Translations under genes and position numbers: made by a program | Shown here: positions 28,335 to 37,722 of the stretch, one piece after another | Layout: every line of letters starts with the position of its first letter | How positions within the stretch are numbered: the first letter of the stretch is position 1 | Source: Patescibacteria group bacterium | Lineage (GTDB): Bacteria; Patescibacteriota; Minisyncoccia; Minisyncoccales; DG-74-3 | Length of the DNA: 51,238 nucleotides | Direction: 5' to 3' | Assembly: GCA_018813025.1 (NCBI GenBank) | Contig: JAHJCL010000005.1 | Span: forward strand, 1-51,238 | Notes under the pieces: generated by a model | What the model was told of the DNA's origin: nothing | Seen by the model: the letters and a program-made list of their open reading frames with translations, nothing else | Database searches by the model: none

Positions 28335-28757
28335 ATGGTTAAAAAGATAATTGCTAATGTAAAAGTTCAAATTCCGGCAGCCAAAGCGACCCCAGCACCA
28401 CCAGTAGGTCCGGCTTTAGCTCAATTTGGATTAAATATCAGCGAGTTTTGTCAAAAATTCAATGATCTGACCAAGGGTCAAGAAGGAAAAATACCAGTTA
28501 AAATTACGGTCTTTGAAGACAGAACTTATGATTTTCAGATTAAACAACCAATGACTTCTCATATGATTAAGAAGATGCTTGGAATTGAAAAGGGTTCTGG
28601 AAAACAAAAGATAACCAAAGTTGGTAAAATTACCCAGGCTCAAATCAGGGAAATTGCTCAAAAGAAAATGGTTGATTTAAATACCACTAACGTTGAAGCA
28701 GCTATGAGAACCGTTGAGGGAACAGCCATAGCTATGGGTCTTGAGATAGAGAAATAA
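28335..28757 (+). CDS. rplK: Ribosomal protein L11
   Basis: VKVQIPAAKATPAPPVGPALAQFGLNISEFCQKFN...MKTVEGTA-type C-terminus (MRTVEGTAIAMGLEI). Confidence 0.95.
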   Translation: MVKKIIANVKVQIPAAKATPAPPVGPALAQFGLNISEFCQKFNDLTKGQEGKIPVKITVFEDRTYDFQIKQPMTSHMIKKMLGIEKGSGKQKITKVGKITQAQIREIAQKKMVDLNTTNVEAAMRTVEGTAIAMGLEIEK

Positions 28758-28789
28758 AATTAGAATAGTTATCAATTTTTTATAAAACA

Positions 28790-29284
28790 ATGGAAGAAAA
28801 AAAATATATACGTCCCACGTGGGATGAATATTTTCTAAATTTATTAGAACCGTTAGGCAGAAGAGGCACTTGCGATAGAGGTCGCAGTGCGGCGGTTATC
28901 GTGGGTTCAAGCAATACCATCTTGGCTACCGGTTATGTTGGCGCTCCACCGGGACAACCCCATTGCGATGAAGTTGGGCATATGATGAGAACAGTAATTG
29001 ACGAAAAAGGGAACGAGTCCCAGCATTGTGTAAGAACGCTTCATGCTGAAGAAAACGCAATTTTACAATGTGCTAAAGACGGTATAAAGATTGAGGACGC
29101 GACAATTTATTGCAAAATGGTTCCTTGCTACAATTGCGCTATGAGAATTGTGCGAGTCGGTATAAAAAAAGTTGTTGCGCAAAAAAGGTATCATGCCGAC
29201 GAATCGTCTTTAAATTTATTAAAGGATGCCGGAGTAGAATTGGTTGTTATTGATGATACGGTGGAAGAATATAAACAGCAATAA
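28790..29284 (+). CDS. dCMP deaminase (ComEB/deoxycytidylate deaminase family)
   Basis: RPTWDEYFLNL...TCDRGRSAAVIVGSSNTILATGYVGAPPG...HAEENAIL...PCYNCAMRIVRVGI. Confidence 0.88.
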   Translation: MEEKKYIRPTWDEYFLNLLEPLGRRGTCDRGRSAAVIVGSSNTILATGYVGAPPGQPHCDEVGHMMRTVIDEKGNESQHCVRTLHAEENAILQCAKDGIKIEDATIYCKMVPCYNCAMRIVRVGIKKVVAQKRYHADESSLNLLKDAGVELVVIDDTVEEYKQQ

Positions 29285-29293
29285 AATTTATAA

Positions 29294-29866
29294 ATGTCAA
29301 AAATAAGTTGTATAAAAAAAATCGTCGGTTTAACTGGAGAAATGGGGGCAGGTAAAGATGTTTTTTGTCAGTATGTTCAAAAAATATCTAACATGCCCCT
29401 TTTTTGTTTTAAATTTTCCGATTCCCTGTCGGAGGTTTTAAAGATTTTCTTTAATGACGTTACCAGAGAAGACCAGCAATGGCTAGGCATTAATTTAAGA
29501 GAAAGATTTGGTAAGGATATTTTAGCCAAAGCTATAAAAAAAAAGATTGACAGTGTTAATGAGGGATTAATTATATTAAACGGAATAAGATATATAGAAG
29601 AATTCGATATGATTAAAGAAGTTGGAGGCGACGTTATTTATATTACAGCTGACTCTAAAACCAGGTGGCAGAGATTACAGACTAGGGAAGAGAAAAAGGA
29701 CGACAATGTTTCTTATGAAAAATTTTTAGAATTAGATAAAGCATCGACCGAAATTTTAATTCCCGAAATGGGTAAGACAGCTGATTATAAAATTGAGAAT
29801 AGCGGTTCTTTAGATGATTTTTATAAAAAAATTGATAGCGTTTTGGCTAAAATCAATGAAAATTAG
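29294..29866 (+). CDS. P-loop (deoxy)nucleoside monophosphate kinase-like protein
   Basis: IVGLTGEMGAGKDVF P-loop; IILNGIRYIEEFDMI; RWQRLQTREE. Confidence 0.6.
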   Translation: MSKISCIKKIVGLTGEMGAGKDVFCQYVQKISNMPLFCFKFSDSLSEVLKIFFNDVTREDQQWLGINLRERFGKDILAKAIKKKIDSVNEGLIILNGIRYIEEFDMIKEVGGDVIYITADSKTRWQRLQTREEKKDDNVSYEKFLELDKASTEILIPEMGKTADYKIENSGSLDDFYKKIDSVLAKINEN

Positions 29867-29905
29867 GGTTAAAAGTTAGAATAAATAGAAAAATAAAATT
29901 CTGGA

Positions 29906-29932
29906 ACCTCGTCAATTTGACGGGATTTTTTG
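29906..29932 (+). terminator. Intrinsic terminator
   Basis: cctcgtcaatttgacgggatttttt. Confidence 0.8.
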
Positions 29933-29990
29933 TTTCTGTTAGGGTGGGAATAAGATCTTTTATATAAAAATAAGGAAAGGTGATAAAGAA

Positions 29991-31652
29991 TTGAATGAAA
30001 TAATAAAATTACTGGAATCAGGAGTCAATTTGACTAAAGTTTTTCCAGAGCAGTTAGAGATCGCTAAAGGAAACATTGTCTTGCAAAGAGTTCTTCCAAA
30101 AACAGGTATGAAATTACCTTCAGTAGTTAAATTCGATAGAGAAAAACTGCACCAGTCGGGATGGCCAATCAATCCAGGTACCTATAAAGTCAGAGACCCA
30201 ATTAGCCCAGTAGCTGTGATTTGTCCGGCACAAGATTCTGTATTACAGGAGGTAGCCATTTATTATGGCGCAGCTATTTCAGGACCTTGCATTACGCCAG
30301 ATAGAGGGGTAGAGCTAGTAATTACTAACATTGTTTCTAACCCTAATATCCGCTTGATAATTCTAGCAGGCAAAGATAGTGGACATTTAGCCGGAGACGT
30401 AATCTACTGTGTCAACAAATACGGAGTGGATCTAAAGAAAAGAAGAGTTCTTAGGACAAAATCTCCTACAAATCCTTATCTGATGAATTTAAAAGATGAG
30501 GTTATAGCGAGATTCCAGCGACAAGTACAAGTGATCAATTTGCTTGGTGACTACAACGAAGAGGAGACTGAAAGAATAAAATTGGAGCTGGGCCTAGTTA
30601 TCAGATGTTGTTTGCAAGAGCCAGAGAATCCTATTAAACTAATCAACCATAATCTCGGCGACGAATTTTATTTATACGATCCTGGTACAGAAAACCTGGA
30701 ACCGATGATTGTTGATTTAAGCGTCACAGCGATAGGATCTTACTATGAAGGATATGACCGAGTAGGGACTACTATTCACGCTACAACAATAGCTGAAGCT
30801 TATCTGTCACTAATGTCTCATGTTATCAACAAAGGTTCATTTGGTATGCAGGAATCAACAAGGATGGCTTTGAGTGCATTAGCAACTCAGACAGTGATAC
30901 ACAATACAACAGAGAATTTAGTTCCTCCAGGTTGGAGACCTTCCGGTCGGACAACAACCGATAAAGAAGCAGAGGATTATCTCAAGAAGTATAGTGTTTG
31001 GGTTTATCTTTTTCCACTAAGTGATGTTCGCTACGATCCGGATGAGGAAATATTTGTTCCATATATACCGAAGCAAATGGACTATGTCTATGGAGGACGA
31101 CTAACAGCCTACTGGTATGAATTAGCAGATAAAGACGAACAAGAAGCAATCAAAGGTCTGGTAACTGAATTACATCAAAGATTCAGATATAAACTACCGA
31201 CTTTCGAAGATGTAGTCACTTTCTACGAAGAATTGGCCCAGATTCAACGGAAGAGTTTTAATCAACTCTACGATACCGCTAAAGCAGCTAAACTCTGTGT
31301 GAAAGAAGGATTCGGTAATTCCTATCGGCTCTATATGAGTCTGCAAACACCACCGATTGATATCAAAAAAGACCCAAGACGAGCGCATAATCCATGCTTT
31401 GCTTTATTCGAAGTTTACCCACGACGAATAGGTAATACTTGGCAGTTAGATACTTGCCTCTTCCTGAGAGCTCATGACATTCTAGCCTTTCCTGCTAATG
31501 CCAATGGAGGAATTATGATCCAAAAATTCCTTGCTTGGTATGCAGGAATATCTCCCGGGCTTTATGTCCACCACGCTGGCAGTATGGAAGTCTGCGACTA
31601 TCTGCTTCCAAAAGAAATATTAGCTGAACACTTTAGGTTAAGTAAACAATGA
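29991..31652 (+). CDS. MtrA-like (DUF4346-type) domain fused to thymidylate synthase-like domain
   Basis: N-part: DPISPVAVICPAQDSVLQEVAIYYGAAISGPCITPDRGVELVITNIVSNPNIRLIILAGKDSGHLAGDVI (MtrA-like). C-part: NPCFALFEVYPRRIGNTWQLDTCLFLRAHDILAFPANANGGIMIQKFLAWYAGISPGLYVHHAGSMEVCDY (ThyA-like). TTG start with upstream aaggaaagg. Confidence 0.75.
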   Translation: MNEIIKLLESGVNLTKVFPEQLEIAKGNIVLQRVLPKTGMKLPSVVKFDREKLHQSGWPINPGTYKVRDPISPVAVICPAQDSVLQEVAIYYGAAISGPCITPDRGVELVITNIVSNPNIRLIILAGKDSGHLAGDVIYCVNKYGVDLKKRRVLRTKSPTNPYLMNLKDEVIARFQRQVQVINLLGDYNEEETERIKLELGLVIRCCLQEPENPIKLINHNLGDEFYLYDPGTENLEPMIVDLSVTAIGSYYEGYDRVGTTIHATTIAEAYLSLMSHVINKGSFGMQESTRMALSALATQTVIHNTTENLVPPGWRPSGRTTTDKEAEDYLKKYSVWVYLFPLSDVRYDPDEEIFVPYIPKQMDYVYGGRLTAYWYELADKDEQEAIKGLVTELHQRFRYKLPTFEDVVTFYEELAQIQRKSFNQLYDTAKAAKLCVKEGFGNSYRLYMSLQTPPIDIKKDPRRAHNPCFALFEVYPRRIGNTWQLDTCLFLRAHDILAFPANANGGIMIQKFLAWYAGISPGLYVHHAGSMEVCDYLLPKEILAEHFRLSKQ

Positions 31653-31677
31653 GCTTCTTTTTGAAGCTCTTTTTTAT
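31650..31677 (+). terminator. Intrinsic terminator after MtrA/TS-like gene
   Basis: gagcttctttttgaagctcttttttatttt. Confidence 0.9.
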
Positions 31678-31703
31678 TTTTTAAAATTTTGTATAATAAA
31701 ACA

Positions 31704-32306
31704 ATGAAAAAAAATACTTATTCAGGGAAATTTATAGTTTTTGAAGGATTGGACGGTTCAGGGCAATCAACGCAATCAAATCTTCTTAGAAAATTTTTAT
31801 TAGAAAAAGGAAATAATGTGGTTTTGACGAAAGAACCGACATTTAATTCTCAAGCAGGAAAGAAAATCCGTCAAATATTAGATAAAAAAGAAAAAATATT
31901 TCCCCAAAAACTTCAAGAATTATTCGCTGAAGACAGAAAGGAACATCTTGAAAACATTGTTATCCCAGCTTTGCAAAAAGGAGAGGTGGTAATTTCTGAT
32001 AGATATTACTTTTCTTCTTTCGCTTATGGAATGTCAGATGGTTTGGATATAGATTGGTTGATTGAAACAAATAACAATTTTCTTTTACCGGATATAACTT
32101 TTTTACTTAAAGTTTCTCCTGATGTTTGCTTGGAAAGAATTCAAGGGAGGGGTAGTGAAAGAACTTTGTTTGAGGAAAAGAAGAAATTAGAAAAGGTTTG
32201 GAATTTTTATGCAGGATTGCCAAAACGATTTGAGAATATGTTTATCATTGATGGCCAGAAATCAATTGAGGAAGTTTTTGAAAGTGTTAAAAAGATATTA
32301 AATTAA
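31704..32306 (+). CDS. tmk: Thymidylate kinase with Gln in Walker A (GLDGSGQSTQ)
   Basis: GKFIVFEGLDGSGQSTQSNLLRKFLLEKGNNVVLTKEPT; VISDRYYFSSFAY; ATG at 31704 preferred. Confidence 0.87.
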   Translation: MKKNTYSGKFIVFEGLDGSGQSTQSNLLRKFLLEKGNNVVLTKEPTFNSQAGKKIRQILDKKEKIFPQKLQELFAEDRKEHLENIVIPALQKGEVVISDRYYFSSFAYGMSDGLDIDWLIETNNNFLLPDITFLLKVSPDVCLERIQGRGSERTLFEEKKKLEKVWNFYAGLPKRFENMFIIDGQKSIEEVFESVKKILN

Positions 32307-32310
32307 TATT

Positions 32311-33756
32311 ATGTATAAGCCAACCATCGGATTAGAAATTCATATTGAGCTTAAAACTAAAACTAAAATGTTTTGTGATTGCTCAAACGACCCTGATGAA
32401 AAGAAGCCAAATGTTAATATTTGTCCTATTTGCATGGGTCATCCAGGTACTATGCCGGTCATTAATCGTGGAGCGGTTAATGAGGTTATTAAAACAGGAC
32501 TGGCTCTAAATTGCCAAATTTCTCCTTTATCTAAATTTGATAGAAAAAATTATTTTTATCCTGATTTACCTAAAGGATATCAAATTTCTCAATACGACAA
32601 GCCTTTTTGCACAAATGGTCATTTAAAGATTGGCGATAAAAAAATCGGTATTACTAGAATACATCTTGAAGAAGACACGGGAAGATTAATTCATCCTAAA
32701 GATTCCAATTATTCCTTAGTTGATTTCAATCGTGCCGGAATACCGCTTATGGAATTGGTAACCGAACCGGATATGCATTCAGCTCAAGAAGCCAGAACGT
32801 TTGCTGAAGAATTACAGTTAGTTTTAAGATATCTCAATGTTTCCGGGGTTGATATGGAAAAGGGACAGATGAGAATTGAAGTGAATATATCTTTATCTGA
32901 AAATCTTAATAAATTAGGCACTAAAGTTGAAATTAAAAATTTAAACTCTTTTCGAGCAGTTGAAAAATCAATTGAATATGAAATTGACCGCCAATCCAAG
33001 GCTTTAAAATCAGGTAAAAAACTTATTCAGGAAACAAGAGGATGGGATTCGGTTAAAGGAATAACTAAAAGCCAAAGAGAGAAAGAATCAGCTCACGATT
33101 ATAGATATTTTCCCGAACCGGATTTGCCCCCGATTCAGTTAGATTCTAAAGATATTAATATAATTAAAAATGGGCTTACTGAATTACCTCAACAAAAGAG
33201 AGAAAGATTCGCTAAAGAATATGAATTACCGGAAAAAGAAATAGAAATTTTTGTAGTCAATAAAGATTTAGGAGAATATTTCGAAAAGATTATCAGCGAA
33301 TTAGAACCGCGGCTTGAGCATAAAAAACTTGTTGAAATGATTAAATTATCATCTAATTATTTAATTAGTGATTTAACGGGTTTATTAAAAGGATTATCGG
33401 TGGAAGATAAAAAATTTCAAATTACAGCAGAAAACTTTGCCGAATTGATCACTTTAATCAATAAAGGATCTATATCAAGTAAAATTGCTAAAATAATATT
33501 GGCGGAAATGTTTAAGACTGGAGCTGATCCATCAAATATAATTAAAGAAAAAAGTTTGAGTCAGATAACGAATAAGAAAGAAATTGAAGCAATTATTCAA
33601 GAAGTTATTACCCACAATGGCAAGGCGGTTGAAGATTTTAAAAATGGTAAAGAAAATTCTTTGCAATTTTTAATCGGTCAAGTTATGGCTCGTGCTAAAG
33701 GTAGAGCCAACCCTGATAGCGTTAAAAGTTTGTTAAAAAAGACTCTTGCTGAATAA
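32311..33756 (+). CDS. gatB: Asp/Glu-tRNA amidotransferase subunit B
   Basis: PTIGLEIHIELKTKTKMFCDCSND; YFYPDLPKGYQISQYDKPF; DFNRAGIPLMELVTEPD. Confidence 0.96.
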   Translation: MYKPTIGLEIHIELKTKTKMFCDCSNDPDEKKPNVNICPICMGHPGTMPVINRGAVNEVIKTGLALNCQISPLSKFDRKNYFYPDLPKGYQISQYDKPFCTNGHLKIGDKKIGITRIHLEEDTGRLIHPKDSNYSLVDFNRAGIPLMELVTEPDMHSAQEARTFAEELQLVLRYLNVSGVDMEKGQMRIEVNISLSENLNKLGTKVEIKNLNSFRAVEKSIEYEIDRQSKALKSGKKLIQETRGWDSVKGITKSQREKESAHDYRYFPEPDLPPIQLDSKDINIIKNGLTELPQQKRERFAKEYELPEKEIEIFVVNKDLGEYFEKIISELEPRLEHKKLVEMIKLSSNYLISDLTGLLKGLSVEDKKFQITAENFAELITLINKGSISSKIAKIILAEMFKTGADPSNIIKEKSLSQITNKKEIEAIIQEVITHNGKAVEDFKNGKENSLQFLIGQVMARAKGRANPDSVKSLLKKTLAE

Positions 33757-34644
33757 AAACTCCTTAATTAATTTTTGAGCTTCTTTTTGGTTTTTAATCC
33801 AGTTAATTCTTTTGTCTCTTTTGAACCAAGTCATCTGGCGTTTACCATATTGTTCGCTTTCTTTTTGAATTTTTTCAATCATCTCTTTGTAATCTATTTT
33901 CTTTTGGAGATATTGAGCTATAAAACGATATTCCAATCCGAATTCCTCAAGGCGTTTCCAAGAAACTGCCTGTTTTCTTAATTTTTTTACTTCAGCAATC
34001 ATTCCTATTTTTAATCTTTTTTTTAGTCTTTTTTGGATTGCTAAACCTATTTCTTCGTTAGATTTTTTAATGCCAATGAAAATCAAGTCAAAATCAGGTT
34101 TTTTACTTGAAAGAGCGGTAATTGGTTTTCTGGTCTTTTTAACGATTTCCATAGCCCTAATTAAGCGTCTACGGTTGTTTGGATCAATATCTGTGGCTCT
34201 TCTTTGATCGACCTCTTTTAACTTATTGAATAGTTGTTTAGTAGTTAGTTTTTCCAGATTAGCTCTTAAGCTCCAGTCGGGTTTTATTTTCGGTAAAATT
34301 AAATTATCTGTAACAGTTTGTATATAAAAACCAGTTCCGCCGACAAGGAATGGAATTTTTTTTTGTTTAATAATTTTATTAATAGCTTTCTCCGCCAATA
34401 CTTTATATTGACCAACGCTGAATTTTCTTTTCGGATTAGCAACATTTAAAAGATAATGGGGGATACCTCGCATTTCTTTTTTGGTAATCTTGTTTGTTCC
34501 AATATCCATTCCTTTGTAAACTTGTCTGGAATCGGCACAAACAACAGATCCGTTGAATTTTTTAGCTAATGCAATCGATATAGCCGTCTTACCGGTAGCC
34601 GTTGGTCCAATAATAACAATTAATTTTGGCAGAGTTTTTTTCAT
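33733..34644 (-). CDS. miaA: tRNA dimethylallyltransferase
   Basis: IVIIGPTATGKTAISIALAKKFNGSVVCADSRQVYKGMDIGTNK; GGTGFYIQTV. Confidence 0.94.
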   Translation of the reverse strand: MKKTLPKLIVIIGPTATGKTAISIALAKKFNGSVVCADSRQVYKGMDIGTNKITKKEMRGIPHYLLNVANPKRKFSVGQYKVLAEKAINKIIKQKKIPFLVGGTGFYIQTVTDNLILPKIKPDWSLRANLEKLTTKQLFNKLKEVDQRRATDIDPNNRRRLIRAMEIVKKTRKPITALSSKKPDFDLIFIGIKKSNEEIGLAIQKRLKKRLKIGMIAEVKKLRKQAVSWKRLEEFGLEYRFIAQYLQKKIDYKEMIEKIQKESEQYGKRQMTWFKRDKRINWIKNQKEAQKLIKEFLFSKSLF

Positions 34645-35936
34645 AACATCAAAATTCCTTTCAATCCGAAAGGAGTAATCTTAGAAATTTTAACTTTTAC
34701 AAATTGCCCAACGAGATTTTTTTTACCTTCAAATATTACTGTTTTATAAGTATCGGTTTTGCCAATAAGTAAGCCTTTTTTGGCTTCGTTTATTAATACT
34801 TCTGTCGTTTGGCCAATGTATTTTTTGTTATTTTCTAAAGCTGTTTCCTTGATGATTTTAGTAAGCGATTTATATCTTTTTTCTTTTTCTGATTTGGAAA
34901 GAGAGTTTTTTAATTTTAATCCAACTGTTTGAGGTCTGGGAGAATAAACAGCGAAATAAGCCATATCGTATTTTATTTCTTCGAGTAATTTTAATGTGTT
35001 TTTAAATTGTTTTTTAGTTTCATTAGCAAAACCAATAATAACATCAGTGGATAAAGAAATATCAGGAATGTTTTTTTTGATTTTTTTAACCAAATTTTTA
35101 TATTGAGTTACTGTGTAAGGCCTGTTCATTTTCTTCAATATCTGATTATCTCCTGATTGAATTGGAAGATTAAGATAGTGTTTATATTTTTTACAGGCGA
35201 CCATTGTTTTGATTAACTTATCAGAAAAATTTTTAGGGTGGGGAGAAGTAAAGCGTATCCAAAAATTTCCATCAATATCGTTAATCAGTTTAAGAAGCTT
35301 GGGAAAGTCCACTTTTCCTGATTTGTAATCATTTACATTTTGGCCCAATAGCCATACTTCTTTTCCTCCATTCTGAATAATTTTTTTGACTTCTTTAATA
35401 ATATCTTGATGAGGTCGGCAAATTAAAGGTCCTCGAGTGTGGGGAACAACGCAATAGGTGCAAAAATTATTACAACCGCTGGAAATAGTAATTAGGGCTG
35501 AATAATTACTTTGATTTTTAGGAATAGTGTTAAAATAGTCAGATTGGAATTTTTTATTAAAATTAGAATTTCTTTGGTCCGGATAATAGAAGAATCGTTT
35601 TTCTTTTAATAGGGCTGGCCAAGTTTTTAATGTTTTAATGGGTAAAACAAAATCGAAATATTTTTTAAGCTTCTTAAAATCATTTTTAAGAATACAGCCG
35701 GTTAAAATCGATTTTACTTTTTTTGTTTTTCCAGTATTTTCTTTATTAATTTTATTCATTAGGCCGTCAATCCGATCAACAGCAGATTGTCTTATAGAGC
35801 ACATATTTACAATTATTAAATCAGCCCCGTTGATTTGCGGGGCTGATTTGTAATTAATGCTTTCTAGTAATGAAGCAATTCTTTCACTATCCGATTGATT
35901 CATCTGACACCCATAGGTAATCAGAAAATATTTCAT
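34641..35936 (-). CDS. miaB: tRNA methylthiotransferase MiaB
   Basis: YFLITYGCQMNQSDSERI; ISSGCNNFCTYCVVPHTRGP radical SAM; STDVIIGFANET. Confidence 0.94.
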   Translation of the reverse strand: MKYFLITYGCQMNQSDSERIASLLESINYKSAPQINGADLIIVNMCSIRQSAVDRIDGLMNKINKENTGKTKKVKSILTGCILKNDFKKLKKYFDFVLPIKTLKTWPALLKEKRFFYYPDQRNSNFNKKFQSDYFNTIPKNQSNYSALITISSGCNNFCTYCVVPHTRGPLICRPHQDIIKEVKKIIQNGGKEVWLLGQNVNDYKSGKVDFPKLLKLINDIDGNFWIRFTSPHPKNFSDKLIKTMVACKKYKHYLNLPIQSGDNQILKKMNRPYTVTQYKNLVKKIKKNIPDISLSTDVIIGFANETKKQFKNTLKLLEEIKYDMAYFAVYSPRPQTVGLKLKNSLSKSEKEKRYKSLTKIIKETALENNKKYIGQTTEVLINEAKKGLLIGKTDTYKTVIFEGKKNLVGQFVKVKISKITPFGLKGILML

Positions 35937-37708
35937 TTCTTTATTTTTTTATCTTTAATTTCTATTTTAATTTGTTCTATGAAATCTGATAGTCCTATTG
36001 CCCCCAAATCTCCTTTTCCTCTTTCTCTAATCCCAATAGTTTCATTTTTCATTTCTCTATCACCGACAATTAAAAGATAAGGGATTTTTTGCATCTCTCC
36101 CTCGCGAATCTTTTTTCCTACTGTTTCATTATCAATTCTGGCTGAGGCTCGAATATTTTCTGCTTCAAGTTCTTTAACCATACTTTGAGCGTATTTTTTA
36201 TGTCTTTCTCCTATTGGAATAACTTGAACTTGAACCGGAGAAAGCCAGAGAGGTAAAGCACCGGCAAAGTATTCTATTATAAGAGCTAAAAATCTTTCAT
36301 AAGAGCCGAGTATTGCCCTATGAACCATTACCGGATTTTGTTCTTTTCCTTCCTTATTTATATAAGTCAAGTTAAATCTTTTTGGGGTGGCAAAATCAAT
36401 TTGCACTGTTGGTATTTGTATTTCTCTACCCAAAGCATCTTTAAACATAAAGTCTAATTTAGGACCATAAAGAGCGGCTTCTCCTTCTTTTTTTTCAGCA
36501 TTTAATTTCATTTCGTCTGAAACTTCTTGCAATATTTTCTCACACAAATCCCAGTCTTTTTTCTCTCCGATGTATTTTTCGTGATGTTTATAATCACGTA
36601 CTGATAAAAAGACTTTATGTTTGCCCCAAAGATCAAAAGAAGTGTAAAACTTTTTTATTATATTTACCATTGCTTTTATCTCTGATTTTACTTGTTCCGG
36701 AGTACAAAAAGTATGTCCGTCTTCTACTGTTATTGCATAAACTCTATTTAGTCCTCCAACTTCTCCTGTTTTTTCCGCCCGGTACTGATTTGAAGATTCC
36801 ATATACCTTATGGGTAGTTCTTTATAAGAACGTATTTTAGAGGCATATATTTGAGTTTGGTGTGGACACTGTACTGGTCTTAAAACAAACTCATGTCCTC
36901 TAGGTGAAGTTACGCGAAAAAGTTCATCTGAGAATTTTTTAGCATGTCCTGATATCTCATATAAATCTATTTTTGTCAGGTGGGGGGTAGAAACTTTTTC
37001 AAATCCATATTCTCTACATATTGCTTCTACATTTTTTTGTAATTCTTCTTTAATGAAAGTTCCTTTAGGTGTAAACAAAGGAAGACCGGGTCCAACTAAT
37101 TCCGAAAAATAAAATAAATCTAAATCTTTTCCAAGTTTTCTATGGTCTCTTTTTTCCGCTTCCTCCTGAATTTTTAGGTAATCTTCCAATTCTTTTTTGG
37201 TTTCAAAAGCTAATCCATAGATTCTGGAAAGCATTGGATTTTTTTCATCACCTTTCCAATAAGCTCCGGCTATTTTTGTTAATTTAAACGCATCTTGAGG
37301 AATTTCTTCGGTTTTTTTAACATGAGGACCGAGACATAAATCTACAAAATTTCCGTGTTGATAAAGATTGATTTTGTTGTCTCGCAGTTCTTTGATCAAA
37401 TCTAATTTGTAGGGCTGATTTTTAAAAAGTTCCTTAGCTTCTGTTCTGGTGATAATTCTTTTATTAAAAGGAATATTTTGTTTAATTAATTCTCGCATTC
37501 TTTTTTCAATTTTAGACAAATCTTGAGGAGTAAAGGAGGTTCCTTTAGGGACTAAATCAAAATCATAATAAAAACCATTTTCAATTGCCGGACCCATACC
37601 TAACTTTACGCCAGGAAAAAATTCTTGGACAACAGTTGCCATTAAATGAGATAGAGAATGGCGAATATTTCCTATTTTATCTATCTTTTTCTTCTTGGTT
37701 TTTATCAT
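35933..37708 (-). CDS. thrS: Threonyl-tRNA synthetase without TGS domain
   Basis: RHSLSHLMATVVQEFFP; RPVQCPHQTQIYAS; GSYERFLALIIEYFAGALPLWLSPVQV; starts directly at editing domain. Confidence 0.94.
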   Translation of the reverse strand: MIKTKKKKIDKIGNIRHSLSHLMATVVQEFFPGVKLGMGPAIENGFYYDFDLVPKGTSFTPQDLSKIEKRMRELIKQNIPFNKRIITRTEAKELFKNQPYKLDLIKELRDNKINLYQHGNFVDLCLGPHVKKTEEIPQDAFKLTKIAGAYWKGDEKNPMLSRIYGLAFETKKELEDYLKIQEEAEKRDHRKLGKDLDLFYFSELVGPGLPLFTPKGTFIKEELQKNVEAICREYGFEKVSTPHLTKIDLYEISGHAKKFSDELFRVTSPRGHEFVLRPVQCPHQTQIYASKIRSYKELPIRYMESSNQYRAEKTGEVGGLNRVYAITVEDGHTFCTPEQVKSEIKAMVNIIKKFYTSFDLWGKHKVFLSVRDYKHHEKYIGEKKDWDLCEKILQEVSDEMKLNAEKKEGEAALYGPKLDFMFKDALGREIQIPTVQIDFATPKRFNLTYINKEGKEQNPVMVHRAILGSYERFLALIIEYFAGALPLWLSPVQVQVIPIGERHKKYAQSMVKELEAENIRASARIDNETVGKKIREGEMQKIPYLLIVGDREMKNETIGIRERGKGDLGAIGLSDFIEQIKIEIKDKKIKK

Positions 37709-37722
37709 ATACTTTGATTCTA

